Assembly (NCBI RefSeq): GCF_964656455.1
Contig: NC_135717.1
Span: 151,331,793 to 151,395,792, forward strand
Source of the DNA: Halichoerus grypus
Taxonomy: Eukaryota; Chordata; Mammalia; Carnivora; Phocidae
DNA: 64,000 bases
Reading direction: 5' to 3'
The notes beneath the pieces were generated by a model that was not told the origin of the DNA, made no database searches, and saw nothing but the letters and a program-made list of their open reading frames with translations. Shown in pieces: positions 20,557-33,217 of the stretch (the first letter of the stretch is position 1; the number at the start of each line of letters is the position of its first letter). The translations under genes and the position numbers were made by a program.

Positions 20557-20757
20557 TTTTTTTTTTAAAGATTTTATTTATTTATTTATTTGAGAGAGAG
20601 AGAGAGAGAGAGAAACAGCATGAGAGGGGATAGGGTCAGAGGGAGAAGCAGGCTCCCCGCCGAGCTGCGAGCCTGATGTGGGACTCGATCCCAGGACTCC
20701 GGGACCATGACCCGAGCCGAAGGCAGTCGCTTAACCAACTGAGCCACCCAGGCGCCC
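20557..20757 (-). mobile_element. Can-SINE (left member of an opposed pair)
   Basis: Reverse, full length. Exact 16-bp duplication TAGGAGCTAGACTTTT at 20541-20556 and 20758-20773. The right duplication ends at 20773 and the next SINE's left duplication begins at 20774. Confidence 0.96.
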
Positions 20758-20789
20758 TAGGAGCTAGACTTTTAAAGAGAAGAGGAGAG

Positions 20790-21005
20790 GGGCCCTGGGT
20801 GGCTCAGTCAGTTAGGCATCCGACTCTTGGTTTTGGCTCAGGTCCACATCTCCCAGTCATGGGATCGAGCCGCCGAGTTGGGCTCCGTGTTCAGGGTGGA
20901 GTCTGCTTCAGGTTCTTTCTCCCTCTGCCCCTTCCCTCTCTCTCTCTTTCTCTCATTCTTTCTCTCTCTCTCTAAGATAAATAAATAAAATCTTTAAAAA
21001 ATAAT
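20790..21005 (+). mobile_element. Can-SINE (right member of an opposed pair)
   Basis: Forward, older subtype ('catccgactcttggttttgg', long CT-rich 3' part). Imperfect 16-bp duplication AAAGAGAAGAGGAGAG (20774-20789) and AAAGAAAAGAGGCAGA (21006-21021). The two mutations fit an older age than its neighbour. The 99-codon ORF across it is spurious. Confidence 0.92.
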
Positions 21006-21021
21006 AAAGAAAAGAGGCAGA

Positions 21022-24000
21022 AGCAAAACAAATAAATTATTAAACTGGCTATAGCTTAAGCCATTGTGTTCATTGGGAAAATCCTAGTTGGCTGTGATTG
21101 ATTGTCCTTAGATTTTGATTTCTTAACCTTGAAGCATTTACAGGCTTAGGTTTGGGTTTACTTGCATAGGCTGCCAAGGTAGTAGAACCACCTCAGTCTA
21201 ATGGCCTCCTTGTTTCATTAATTTAGCAATGGACACTGGAGGTGGGTGTCACGAAGTTTCCATGTCTGTTACCTGTCTCAGAGATGGTCGTGCTGACTGG
21301 AAATATTACAGCTTTTTCTGTGGATAACTTCTCTTTAGAATTTTATAGAAAACCAGGTTGCTTTGGTGGAAGGTAATTGTATCAAAGTTATGAGTGAGAA
21401 CAAATGGTGTCCCAGAAGACAGCTCTCTTTGAAAGTAGGCTCTGACATTTTGCTAATATGTAAGCACATCTTAAAGCAACTGCATATTAAACTACTTTAG
21501 AAATTGCTGATTTCGGGTATTAGTGATAACATATTTCAATTCAGTTAGGTTGAGGTTAAAAAACGGTATCAGTTGGCACGATCGTATACCTATAAATGTC
21601 TTGCATTAAATGAACTGCACATTTGGTGTTTACCAATCTGATGATAACTGTGGTATCTGTTGAGCTTAGAGCAGCCCACTCTCAGTCAGAGAGGAGCTAA
21701 TCTGAAATCCGGTTCTCCAGGCTGCATCCATTCTAAATCCTGCAAGACTACGAGCAGGTGAAACAGTAGAGGTGACATCCAGATCAGTTGTTCACCTCTG
21801 GTTTTTTTTCTTTGCTTTTTAGAGGAGGTTAAAATTTAGGTTGAAGTTACTGGTAGACTTTAGTCTTTCCTGCCTTGGAGGATCCTGGGGAATCGGTGTG
21901 TGATAATTCCCAACCTGATCCTCGTTTAGTTTCATCTCAGAAACAAAGGACAAACCCGGAGCCAGGACAGGTGATAGACAAACTAGGCCCACAGGACTTG
22001 TTTTTTTGAAGGAAAAAAAAAAAATCAAAAATTCAAATCGGTGAGAGATAGGGGACAAAACGTTCTCCAGACGTGACATGTATTATATGAGGCTAGCAGT
22101 GGCTGAAGTGTCCCATTCAGCTGAAAGGGTCAAGGTCAGAGGAGAGCAAGTCAGTGCTACCTGGCAGGGAGTGGTTTCCTATGAGGCCTTTAGCATTTGT
22201 CTCCATGACCAGGATTACAGAATAAAGAAGATGCTCTCTAAATCTGTGGGTGTCACTAAATTTGAGGGCTAACATTTTAGAGGGATGGGTTGGGGTAAGG
22301 GTAGGGTTGCAAGATGAAAAAACAGGAAGTCTAGCGAAATCATCATTAGATAAACAATGATATTTTTTTTAGTAACATTTGGAACATACTCATATTAAAA
22401 AATCATTTGCTGTTTATCTGAAGTTCAGACATGTTTTTATTGCTAAATCTGGCCACCCTGGGTAGGGGAGTTATGGAGGAAAAGAGTATAAGCAGTGAGG
22501 AGAAAAGCTCTGAAATTCAGAGTGCTGAGCACCTTCTTTTAGAACTCAAAATAATCCCATAAAGCTGAAGGAATATTTGGACTGCAGCACAATGAAGTTG
22601 GATGAGATAAGAATGTAAGACTGAAAAGATAGGAAAACAATGAAAATCCTGGTTGTGAGCTCTGAAAGGGCAGTTTCCTTTTTAATCATCTGTGTCTTCT
22701 CAGTTTGCAGTCTCTCACTCGTAGATTAGTCTCAAGTGTTTTTTGAATGAACGAACCCTCTACTTAATGATACTCCCTTTACCAATGCCCTTACAAGGTT
22801 CTTAAAAATCATTGACTTCCTCTCATAAGACATTCATGACACTTATCTGTTTCTTAGGGAAAAGATCAGGGAATCTGTGTAGTGAGAAAGTACCCAGGTT
22901 TGCATTGTCACAGTCCACAGGAGCTCAAGGATGCAAATTACCTGCTTGAGATAAATCTACTCCCAGGATAACTTTCAAAACACTCTGAGATTTTCCTAGA
23001 AAGGAGAAAGAACTCAACCAACAAGTTAATCAGAAGAGATCAACTTGAAAGAAAAAAAAACAGGCAGCAGCCATTGAAGGACAGGGTCCCTATAACCTTC
23101 TCAGCGAAGGCGTGAGGGCCTTAAGAGTTAAGCTTTGTAATGGCCCTATTGTTATTTTTGTAAGCCCCCACAATTGTTTCCCCATAGTGTTTTCTCATAG
23201 TGATTGACAGACAAGCCCCTCAAATAAGAAGGATCAGTGGGTCTGTCTGCAGAGTGACAGTATGGAAGAAGACATTCAGAAGCTAGCCTGGTATGGAAGG
23301 GGGAAGAAGAATGGCCAGTCCAGAGGCTACCCCATTCCAACCCAAGAAAGGCTGAGTCTGAGCTGAAGGACAGTAGGAGAATGAGCCCAGTTTCTAGGGA
23401 AGGGCGATGTGACTCTACTAAAAATCCACTGAAAATACTTGTATATTGTATTATGCATTCTTTTGATGGAAAGGTCCATACCTTTGATCACATTTTAAAG
23501 ATGTGGATGGCTATGACCAAAGGTTGGATAGGTAAAACCAGGCTTTGAGGGACAGGGGTGGAAAACTCTACTTGCTCTCGGAAGCAGTGAGACGGGAGAT
23601 GTCATCGCTGCATTTCTTTTCGTGGCAGCTGTATTGGTTCCATACCCCCATACCATACCACAGATAAGTGTCATGAATGTCTTATGAGGGGAAGTCAATG
23701 ATTTTCTAATCCTTCAAGCAGTTAAAATGTTAACTCAAGTTTTAAATATATCAAGGTGTATTGAACCACTTCAAAAATCTTTGTGTTCTATTTGTCTATT
23801 CAGACACCGAGCATCTAGCAAAGGGAAGTATGAGGATAATGAACACGTTTACCTACTTCACAATTTCATTCAAGTGAGTCCCCTCTGTTTAACTACCTCC
23901 GGTGAATAATTATTCTTTAGTAGATACCAGGGCTTTCTAAAAGCAAAGGCATCTTCGGGATCACTTCAGAGCCTGATTCCGGGGTGATGGAGCGTAAGCC

Positions 24001-25027
24001 AGCCCCTGCCAGCAGAACTGGTTGTGGTAGAAATACAATCGAAACCTTGTGACATACCTTACACGTGCGCTTTTCTGTCTGAGGACAAAGCCCCTATCAT
24101 GGAAAACATAGCACCTACACTCACCAAGAATTTAGGTGGGATGGAGGGAGGTGGAGGTGAACTTCACGAAGTCTAGAGATAACACATTTGTCACATTCCA
24201 AGTGCTGAAAATAAGTGTTCTTGCACCTCCAGAGTTATTCTCACAAAACAAGGTGCAATGACAAGTTAACATCTAGCTTTCAGTTACCACTTAGCTGCAG
24301 GGAAGTATTTTAAACTATTATATGTATGAAATTAGATTTATAAAAACATCCCCTTAAAAGAAACATAACTATAAAGGGAGCTTGAACATCACTGCATAGG
24401 ACAATCTGTAACCAATTACATTAGAAATCAGTGTTATTTTGTTCCAGTGAATTAATGATCATAAATATATACATTTTGTAGTATACTTCCCCCATTTTAA
24501 ATTAAACTGTATTTCTCATAGATAGAAGACTCAAGGTAAGTGTTTTATTTTAAATTAAATGTTACAATCCAGGGTTCTAATTTGTTAGACCCTGATATAT
24601 TCATTTACCTTGAATGTTGGATGCAATCCTATCTGAAGCAAGTTGGTTGGGCACTCAAGGAAGTTGCCTAGTTCTGTTTAAATCCAGAGGGCAAGAAAGG
24701 TCTGTCTGGCTTGGCCCATTTCTTTTTTCTCCCTATACCTTCATCTGGCATCTGTGCTTTGAGTAGATGAGTAAAGAACCGCAGGTTTTACTTCCTTCAG
24801 GGAGCCCACTCTAACCACTTATGGATAAAAGACCATTTTTCTCTCTCTGTTACTATAGTCCCAGAGAACCTGTTCTGTGTGCATCTTTCTCAAAATATTG
24901 TGAACTTTTTCAAGGAACCAACTTTGCATTCCAGGATCTGATGATACACACTAGTTGAGTGAATCGGTTGAAGTCAGAATCAGGTAAATGGCATGGAGGT
25001 GTTGAAGGCATTTGGAAACACCACCCC
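21022..25027. other. No gene seen; 4 kb largely unique
   Basis: A short L2-like 3' end is likely at 22665-22765 ('gtagattagtctcaagtg', 'tgaatgaacgaa') and possibly near 24690-24970. ORFs of 60-86 codons show no family signature and no initiation or splice support. No SINE. Confidence 0.5.
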
Positions 25028-25470
25028 TGTAGTGGGTTGAATAGCGCCCCCTCCACACACCTGGAACCTTAGAATGTGACTTTATTTGAAAATAGGGTCT
25101 TTACAGATGTAGTTAGTTTATGATCTCCAAAAGAAATACTCCTAGATGTAGGCCGAACTTAAATTCAATGACTGGTGTCCTCTTAAGAGAAAGGAAGGAG
25201 AGACTGGGAGTCAGGCATGCACTGGGGAAGAAGGAAGGTCACGTGAAGACAGAAGTAGAGATTGGGGTCCTGCTGCGACAGACCACGGCACACCAGGAAC
25301 CACCGGAAGCTGAAACAGTCAAGGAAAAAGGCTCCCCGAGGGCTCTTAGAGGGAGCATGGCCTGCTGACACTTTGACTTTGGATTTCTGGCCTCCAAATA
25401 AATTTCTGTTGTTTTAAGCCATCAAGTTTGTGGCAATTTTATATGGCAGCCCTAGGAAACTAATGTGCCA
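25028..25470 (+). mobile_element. MaLR (MLT1-type) solo LTR
   Basis: Starts TGTAGTGGGTTGAATAG. Typical MLT1 blocks follow: 'cttagaatgtgactttattt', 'gggtctttacagatgtag', 'atgactggtgtcctcttaag', 'ctggcctccaaataaat' with AATAAA, and the end 'cctaggaaactaatgtgcc'. ERVL-related gene-less LTR, so no retroviral proteins. Ends are diagnostic, interior diverged. Confidence 0.8.
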
Positions 25471-25704
25471 AAATGTGTCCACAGCTGTGATCCTAGACGA
25501 TGACAAAGGGCCTACTAACTCACTTTCCCTTCTCATTCCCAGAGAGTTATGAAAAAGATGTATTAGATTGGGTGAGTGCGTAATGCCATGTGCTGGGTTA
25601 TACACAGAACTTTATATGTGTCATTGCTAAAATCACTTCCCTATTTGACAAATGAGGACATTGAGGTTGAAAGAATAAATAACTGGTGTCAAAAGTATGT
25701 AATA

Positions 25705-25815
25705 GGGGTGCCTGGCTGGCGCAGTCAGAAGAGCATGTGCCTCGTGATCTCGGGTTCCTGAGTTCAAGCCCCATGTTGGGTGTAGTTACTTAAAAGGAAA
25801 TAAATAAACTTAAAA
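25705..25815 (+). mobile_element. Can-SINE, short older type
   Basis: Forward: 'gggtgcctggctggcgcag', 'gatctcgggttcctgagttc', 'gtgtagttacttaaa' and an A-rich tail. Same subtype as 8804-8862 and 52517-52625. The flanking duplication is decayed. Confidence 0.88.
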
Positions 25816-25834
25816 AAAAGTGCATAAAAATCAT

Positions 25835-26075
25835 ACCATTTGAGTGCTTACTATGTGCTAGGCACTGTACCAGAGTCTTTATATGAATTATCTTATCTCG
25901 TGCTTACAACAAGACTAGAAAGGTGGGTGCTCTTAAAATTTTCCTTATTTCAAAGATGAAGAAAAGAAGGCACAGAATATAAATTATGTGCCCAACATCT
26001 CTCATGCTTGGCAAAAGCAGGATTTGAATCCAAGTAGTGTGATTCGAAAGCCCAGTGCTTAAGAGACTTGCTCTA
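25835..26075 (-). repeat. MIR, near full length
   Basis: Antisense MIR: 'cttactatgtgctaggcact', 'attatcttatctcgtgctta', 'atgaagaaaagaaggcacag', 'caggatttgaatccaagtag', 'agcccagtgcttaa'. One of the best preserved MIRs here. Confidence 0.85.
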
Positions 26076-26079
26076 TGGT

Positions 26080-27335
26080 ATGTGGGTAGTGTGTGCTCTC
26101 ATGCGCGGCCATGTCTGTCTCTGATTCCAAGGTACAACCCGTGTGCGTGCTAACCGCCCATCAGCATCCTACGCGCATGATTATATCACCATGGCCATTT
26201 CCCAGAATGCTTTCTTCCACTCTATCACGGATACTCCTAGTACACCAAAATAGCAGTAAAGTATGCTTATTTTCTCTGATTCCAGAGCTAAGTTTTACAA
26301 AATGCTTTTGAAACACAAAGCAAATCTGACAGTCAAACTGTATGTCACATAACCTTCCACCATGTATTCGGTCTGGATCCCAGTGAGATAGCAGCAAAGC
26401 CACCCTGTTTTGTCTCCATTGTTTGATTACAGTCAATGTTCTGCTCTTTTACACAGAAGGGACCTCGTCAGTTGTCACAGTTACACAGCGCAGCTCGGTA
26501 AATCCTGTAGCTTGATAAACACTCGGTATCCCAGTACAACCCACTGATCTTAGTGGGATATTTTTCCCCCCTTTGCCAGAATTGTATCAGGTTTTCCACA
26601 CATGTTGGACAATAAATAGAGAGTGGAGGCCCAAAGGAGCTTGCGATATGATCGGGGTAAGAAGCTTCAGTTGGCCTTAAATGTCAAACCATATCCTTCC
26701 TGAATAATCAAGAATGTCAGTGTCTATTACTTTCTACTTCTTGGCATGTACCTTGCACTAATCTCAAGTTTCATATGATGCATTTTCTAGGTGGAAAGTC
26801 TTTTTAGAGACCTTTCACTTTTCTACATTTACTTTTTAGAGTGATGGCATACATTAGTTTAGTAATTCAAATACACTACTAATATATATTAGTCATTCAA
26901 ATTGTATAAACAATAGACCAAAGTGAACAAATTGCAAATCTAACTACCTTCCTCAGTCTTCATAATTACTCCGAGTGCTGCTATGTTAGTATCCTTGCTC
27001 CGGCAGGGTCAGGCAGTCTCTTCCTTCTATGTTTCTCCCCTGGGCATTGACAATTGACTCAAATGTGGGCCTCTGGTCCAAGGTCATCCAACCTGATTCC
27101 TGGCATCAGAGGTTTGGAAATGTACCTAAAAATACATTAATTTCCCTCTGTAGGACAGAAACTGAAAGCTGGTCAATATAGGAGCCATTGCTTTTCCTGG
27201 TATTGAGGAGCAGGCAAAGTGGCTTGGTAATGAGAGAGATGAATGAGGCAGACACCCAAAATAAAAGGGAATCAAGGAGCAGAAAAACGCATTTGATGGA
27301 TTTCCTGAGTGCTCCGCCAGTTTCTTGCTGACTAT
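26080..27335. other. No gene seen
   Basis: Unrecognised sequence. ORFs 26093-26311 plus and 26436-26161 minus overlap antiparallel and match no family I know. Confidence 0.5.
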
Positions 27336-27339
27336 CTTA

Positions 27340-27850
27340 GTTATCTATCTTTGTGTAACAAATTTAACTCAAAACTAAATTACTGAACAGCATTTATTTT
27401 CCCACAGTTTCTGCGAGTCGGGAATCTAGACACGACTTAACTGGATCCTCTGTGCCCAGGTCTCTCACAGAATTACAGTCCAGGCACTGACCACAACTAT
27501 GGTCTCATCTGACGTCTCAACTAGGGAGGATGTTTCCCAGGCTCTCTTAGCCATTGGCAGGATTCTGTTCTTGCCAAGAGTTACATCAAGAACCTCAGTT
27601 CCTCTTGAGCTGCTGGCCAGAGGCTGCCGCCCTCGATCCCTTGACATGTAAGCTGATGATAGGGCAGCTCACAACGTGGCATCTGCCTTCATCGGGGTGG
27701 AAAGAGAAAGAACAACATGGAAGCCACAGTCTTTTTTTAACTTAATCTTGGAAGAGACATCCCATCCCTTGTGCTGAGTTCTGTTCCTTAGAAGTCCCTA
27801 GATCCAGCCTACACTCATGGGGAAGGGATAAGACATGGAATAAATATCAG
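27340..27850 (-). repeat. Ancient LTR-like repeat
   Basis: Resembles the recurrent mammalian repeat with 'tctttgtgtaacaaattt', 'cacagtttctgcgagtcggg', 'agctcacaacgtggcatctg', 'catggaagccacagtc' and 'agacatcccatcccttgtg'. Family name not certain. The orientation given is tentative. Confidence 0.5.
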
Positions 27851-28042
27851 TCAGGGCTCACTGAGGGCCATTTTAAAAGCAGCCTAATACACTGACATCT
27901 CTCAGCCTGTGGGTACCGTGAAATAACCCTGATAGCCCTGCAACAAAGCTTGGTTTTTGCTGAAACTAGCCAAAATTGGTTTCTATCATTGACAGCCAAA
28001 ATTTCTTCCATGTATCCTATAGTTTAATAAAATTCACCTTTT

Positions 28043-28229
28043 AGGCGCCTGGGTGGCTCAGATGGTTAAGCGTCTGCCTTCAGCTTGGGTCATGATCCCA
28101 GGGTCCTGGGATCAAGTCCTGCATCGGGCTTCCTCCTCACCAGGGGAGACTGCTTCTCCCTCTCCCGCTCCCCCCTGCTCGCACTTTCTCTCTGTCAAAT
28201 AAATAAATAAAATCTTTTAAAAAAATAAA
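28043..28229 (+). mobile_element. Can-SINE
   Basis: Forward, full length. Exact 16-bp duplication ATAAAATTCACCTTTT at 28027-28042 and 28230-28245. Tail A-rich and intact. Confidence 0.96.
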
Positions 28230-28303
28230 ATAAAATTCACCTTTTGAATCAAGGGATAATTTAATTATGAGAACACTTACTACTGCATTTCTAAATTGCC
28301 TTT

Positions 28304-28327
28304 ACACACACACACACACACACACAC
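28304..28327 (+). repeat. (AC)12 microsatellite
   Basis: Twelve uninterrupted AC units followed by a C run. Likely length-polymorphic. Confidence 0.95.
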
Positions 28328-28329
28328 CC

Positions 28330-29769
28330 CTAACAGATTATTTAAGTGATGATAAAGGTTGAAATATGAGAAAACAAAATATTAAGGACTCTTACCAATA
28401 GGAAGATCCAATACCAGAAAATGAAAATCTCTGAAATCTTCAGGTAATCAGTGAATATATTATGATCAGTGGCCTTTCCTATTTTTTTAACCCCTAAATG
28501 CTAGTGTGGAGGAAATTTATTTCACTATGCTTTTAATTTTCCAAACATCTTCGTTTTCTTTCATCATATTGTGAAATAGAAAGGGAAACAAACAAAATAG
28601 TGTAATACTATGACTAGTTTGAATATTTTTTCTCTTCTTCAGAGTATGAAATACATTTTTGTGGTCATTATAAAATTGAAAAAAAAATTAGTGAAAACCC
28701 CTTATCTTGGGTTGCTGTATCAATCTGTAGGAAGTAGAGTAGCTTTTCAAAAACCTTTAGCAAAAAGTCCCCTCCCTGGTTTTTCCTGCAAACATTAACC
28801 TCAAGCATTACTTCCTTCCATATTATTTGTACACTTAACCTCAAAATTTGATCCAAGAAGTCACAAGCAGTAGAAGAAAGAGCACAAATGTCGGCCCTCT
28901 GTAGGCCAGCCCTGACAAGCTTCATGGTGGAGATGAAAACCTCTCACCTCATAGAACTGAAAAAGGGCTACTGTATCTACCCGAAGCTGAACCGCTGCGC
29001 CTCTGGGTCTCACCCCCCAATCAGGAATTCTATAAATACGCACCTCAACCACAGAAACACTTTTTCAGTTTCTGGATTGGAGTTTATCTTTGCTGTGCAG
29101 AATAATGTAGCTTTGCACAGAAAAACTTGCAAGAAATAAAAAAAACTGGTTTAAAAAGCCGACAAAGAGACATAATGGGCATAATTTCCCAAACATGCCA
29201 GGACAGGACCATGTGTTGGAGTTTATCTAAGAAAGCAAAGAAATTCCCAAAGGATTACGTCAAGTTGGTTTCTCATTTTGGTAAAGATTTCTTGTGTCTC
29301 TTGGTTCTGTCAATTAAAATAGACCCTATGGGATACAAGGTATTATAAACCATGTCCAGAAAATCTCCAAATTAGAAAAGAAAATTTAGTGCCACCCAAA
29401 GGGGGTGGGAGGGCAAATACAGATCATCTTTCCCAGGTGTCTGCTCTAGATTTTGACAATTTAAAAACAGGGAAGGGGGCAGGGGAGAAGAAAAGAAAGA
29501 CTCACATAAGCTTTTTCCATTGAAGACGACATGCATTTCTATTTTTCCTCAGTTGACAAGTCCTCCAAATAACATGCATAAGTAAAAAATAAAAAAATCT
29601 GTCTTACAACCAGCCATTTTGTATACTACTGGTTTCACATATCTTGTAAATGTTGGTCGGGACTGATTGGTCAATCCTGCTGACTTTTTCCAACAGTGCA
29701 TCCACTACCTCATCCCGATTGGCACATCTTATCTTCAGTATGCGATGCCCTCCTCACCGATAACACCAG
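28330..29769. other. No gene seen
   Basis: Unique-looking sequence. ORFs at 28888-29139 and 29127-29348 overlap and lack family features. Confidence 0.5.
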
Positions 29770-29964
29770 AGGGGCCAGGAAATCTCAATTTTGACTACAC
29801 ATTAGAATTATCTGGAAGAGCTTTAGAAAAAAAAAAAAAAAAACCAATTTCCAGGCTGCCCCCTGGGCCAATTTTTTCAGAATCTGTAGTGGTGGAATTC
29901 AGGCATTAATATTTTTTAAAGCTCCGCAGTGTTTATAACATGTATCCAAAGCTGAACGTCACTG
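29770..29964 (+). mobile_element. hAT-Charlie miniature element (MER5A-like) with A-run
   Basis: 'tttgactacacattagaatt', 'ctggaagagctttagaaaaa', 'cagaatctgtagtggtgga', 'ttttttaaagctccgcagtg', ending near ACTG. Matches the MER5A-type consensus from memory. An A17-18 run at about 29827-29844 expands the middle. Confidence 0.65.
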
Positions 29965-30054
29965 CTAGATGCCATTTTGGTATATTAACTATGATCTTAA
30001 CTGATGAAAACTGATGAACTATTAGGGAACTTAAGAAATAATGTATCCATTATA

Positions 30055-30165
30055 CCTCAATAAATTTTTAAATAAAATTTTATTAAAATAATTGAATATA
30101 GTTAATTAAAAATAATTAAAGTAATTAATTAAAATTAAAAAACAAAAAAATGAATTTTCCCTCAG
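30055..30165. repeat. AT-rich low-complexity block
   Basis: Almost pure A/T with AATTAA-type units. Confidence 0.85.
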
Positions 30166-30373
30166 AAACACAATACCACCCACTAGTTTAAGACAGTAAC
30201 ACAAACTTGTTGGGTCTTTACTATTATGCTTAAGGAAAACACATTCCACAAATTTCCACTAACTGTAGAAGACATGCTCTCTCTTCTGGAAGAACCACCC
30301 ATCAGGTTCTTTGGAGGGAGAAATGGCGCTGCTTCTGATAAACTGCCAAAGAGAACACTATAAGAAAAGTACC

Positions 30374-30555
30374 GGATGCCTGGGTGGCTCAGTCAGTTAA
30401 GTGTCTGCCTTCGGCTCAGGTCATGCTCTCAGGGTCCTGGGATCGAGCCCTACTTCAGGCTCCCTGCTCAATGGAGAGCCTGCTTTCTCCCTCTCCCTCA
30501 GCTGCTTCCCTTGTTTGTGCTCTCTCTCAAATAAATAAATAAAATCTTTTTTAAA
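30374..30555 (+). mobile_element. Can-SINE
   Basis: Forward, near full length; head slightly changed ('ggatgcctgggtggctcag'). 9-bp duplication AAAAGTACC at 30365-30373 and 30556-30564. Confidence 0.93.
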
Positions 30556-30784
30556 AAAAGTACCAATTCAGAACCAGGGTAACAGTGCTTGTAGTAGTAG
30601 ATCACAAATGTGAGAAGCAACCTTTTCACCATTAAATCGATTCTGGCAAAGTAAGAATAGAATACTGAAGTCTGGAAGGAAGCCTTTATGATGTGCAGTT
30701 CTATGCCTGGAGAAACAGAGTCAGAGATGAGTGGTTAGGCTAATGTTTTATCACTCTTGAGGGGTGTTTGAAAAACCATGCTTC

Positions 30785-30880
30785 TCCTCATTCCTAGTCC
30801 AAGGACTGTGTTTTCAATGTATGCAAAAGTGTTTCATTTTGTGTCTGGCCAATACTAAATGCTCAATAAATCATAGTGAT
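30785..30880 (+). repeat. L2 3' fragment
   Basis: 'ccaaggactgtgttttcaat' and 'ctggccaatactaaatgctc' followed by AATAAATCA, the usual L2 3' end. Confidence 0.5.
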
Positions 30881-31244
30881 AGGTAGAGGTAATGTGGGAG
30901 GAATGACTGTATTGGTAATAATAATGTCTACAAAGCTTTATTCAGTGTTACAGTCACTACCTTAAAATACTTCACAAATAAAAACAACTGTTTCTTTTGC
31001 TGGTGACACCTCACTTATTTGAAACAGGAAGTTTAAGAGCAAAATAATGAAAGAGGGGCAGTAAAAAAGGCTTTTATTAGAGCTTCCACAAAAACTGAAA
31101 ATAGCTTTTTACTATTGAATGGCTCATCGGCTGAACATTTTATGTGATCAGTTATAAAATACATATAACACCACCTGACTTTATCTAGAAGATCCTAGAA
31201 TATCATTTGCCTGATGAAAATACTTTATGTATCTACAAATATAT

Positions 31245-31435
31245 GTTAAAGGGTTAAAAGTACTTTCCTATGTTACTTAATTTAATTCTCACATATAGTA
31301 AAAAAATATAGATATTATTACTCCTTCTTTATAATTAAAAAAACAAGCTTTGAGAATGAGAGGGACTTAGCTAAGGTGGCTGAGCTAATTAGTGGCAGGG
31401 CTACCATTTCACTGCAGGTTTTCTACCTTTGAGTC
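31245..31435 (-). repeat. MIR relic
   Basis: Antisense MIR: 'ttaatttaattctcacatat', 'agatattattactccttc', 'gggacttagctaaggtgg', 'tagtggcagggctacca'. Confidence 0.65.
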
Positions 31436-31904
31436 CCTCATCAAGTGACCTAGTTGGACCCTGTCACACTAGCCTCTTGAATAATTGACTTTACAGAGCT
31501 ACAGTGTAACTCTATGTCCTTGCTTTCATTGAGTAAAATGAAATCTTGCGCTATTTGACATCTTGCTTTTTGAAAACATGGTACCTCATTATGTTGTTGA
31601 GTATTTGAAGGCTTTGGAGACAAGTCAATATCAGAATTCCGAGCCAGGAAAGGATCCGTATCAACCAACAAGCTGGGAGCTTCCTTTCACTGGATTAGGA
31701 ACATCACATGACCCATTGAGTGTCTCTCCTTGCCCTGGCTTCTAGGAAACTCAGAACAAAGTTTTATACTTGATCACTGTAGCGTTCGCAGTCCGGTTTT
31801 CTGTGATGTACCATCTCCCCTTCCCTCCCTCCACATCCTGCAAGACCACTACCACCTTTATATGAGACTTTTGCTTTTCAATATTTGTCAATGATTCAAT
31901 TTTA

Positions 31905-32465
31905 TTGTACTATGATTGTGGTAGACATCTGTAGTGTTCAACTACCTGAAGTCTATTTACCCCTTTTTGTGGTAATAGAATGTCACTATTTCTTCGTTCC
32001 TTCCTTTCCCCCTTTCTCAGTCCATGTGGGTTTGAGGGGATTAATCCTGGTCTTTTAGAGCCAAAGTTGGGATCATGACACAGGCCAGGCCAGTCACTGT
32101 GCTCTGTTGCTCCAACCACAATTAATGATATGACATAAGTCAGACCTATCAAAGCACATTTAAATGCTTTCACTAACATGACTGTGAAGAGGCTGCTAAT
32201 TTTCCACTAGAATGCCCAAGAATATGGGATGAAAAACTAGAGCTACTGGTGGCCATTTTGCTCCACAGGAGACAATGCCTGACAAAGGAGCCAACCCAAA
32301 GGAAAGCAGACCTGAGATGTGAAGATGGGGAAACTGATGTCTAATGACTTCTTTGAATCTTTGGATCTAGTTGTGTTAGATGTGGGTTCTACCTAAGGAC
32401 TTTCACTGTGGGGCCTGAGCAATTCCCTTTTGTGCCTAAACCATTGTAGTTGGGGTTTTCTGGAC
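31905..32465 (+). repeat. Ancient interspersed repeat, family unresolved
   Basis: Includes 'ggtggccattttgctccaca', 'agccaacccaaaggaaagca', 'ttggatctagttgtgttaga' and 'cctaaaccattgtagttggg', blocks I associate with a common LTR-like mammalian repeat related to 18310-18790. Confidence 0.4.
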
Positions 32466-33127
32466 CTTGCAATCCAATATGGGTTAACAAATATAGTGAT
32501 TTATTTTTTTACCAAATTCTATTTGAAAGTAGGCAGGACACAAATCAAACTAAATACATACTGTGTGCAGGTTTTTATTCTTAATATTACAATGAATCAA
32601 GACAACTTTTTGAGTAGTTGGTGGTTATGTTGGTCATCAATGCTTCTTTCACAAGGACTGAAATATAACAGCCTTACAATTCATCTTTTCTTTGTTTTGT
32701 TTCTGCTCATTAGATAGAACATAGCAAAATAAAAAATGTGCTCATTTTCTTCCACTTTAGTAATAAATCTGAAGCCATTGTCAATAGAATACTTTTAAAT
32801 TTCAAATAAATGGACTCCATGAACATTGCACCCTTTTCAAACAAGGATGTTTCAGCTCTTACAGCTCTAAGATGCTCAAGTTAAATTAAAAAGGCTCTTC
32901 CGGACCAGTTACATCACTGTTGGACTTTTTGCTGATGTATTTACGTCTCACTATCTCTGATTTCTTTAGCAATAATGGCAAATGCATGAACCATTCTTGA
33001 TTAGCTTTATTTGTTCTTCTGCTGTGGATTGTCACTCTAATTTTTATTATTTAGATTCAGTGCCTCAAGATTGGACATAACTTTATGCCTGGTCCTCCTG
33101 TCAAAGGTTCAAAGTGTGGCTTAAAAT

Positions 33128-33130
<3 letters not shown>
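32466..33130. other. No gene seen
   Basis: A/T-rich unrecognised sequence. The 95-codon ORF at 32430-32717 is hydrophobic by composition and starts inside a repeat. Confidence 0.5.

Positions 33131-33168
<38 letters not shown>
33131..33168 (+). repeat. (GT)19 microsatellite
   Basis: Nineteen uninterrupted GT units, the longest dinucleotide run in the window and probably variable in length. Confidence 0.97.
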
Positions 33169-33171
<3 letters not shown>

Positions 33172-33217
33172 ATGGAATTAGTTTCATTTCTTAAAAATAG
33201 TTTCTGCTTACACTTTC

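Noticed and set aside
25120..25371. Opposed ORFs of 82 and 62 codons
   Set aside because: They lie entirely inside an MLT1-type LTR, which has no coding function.
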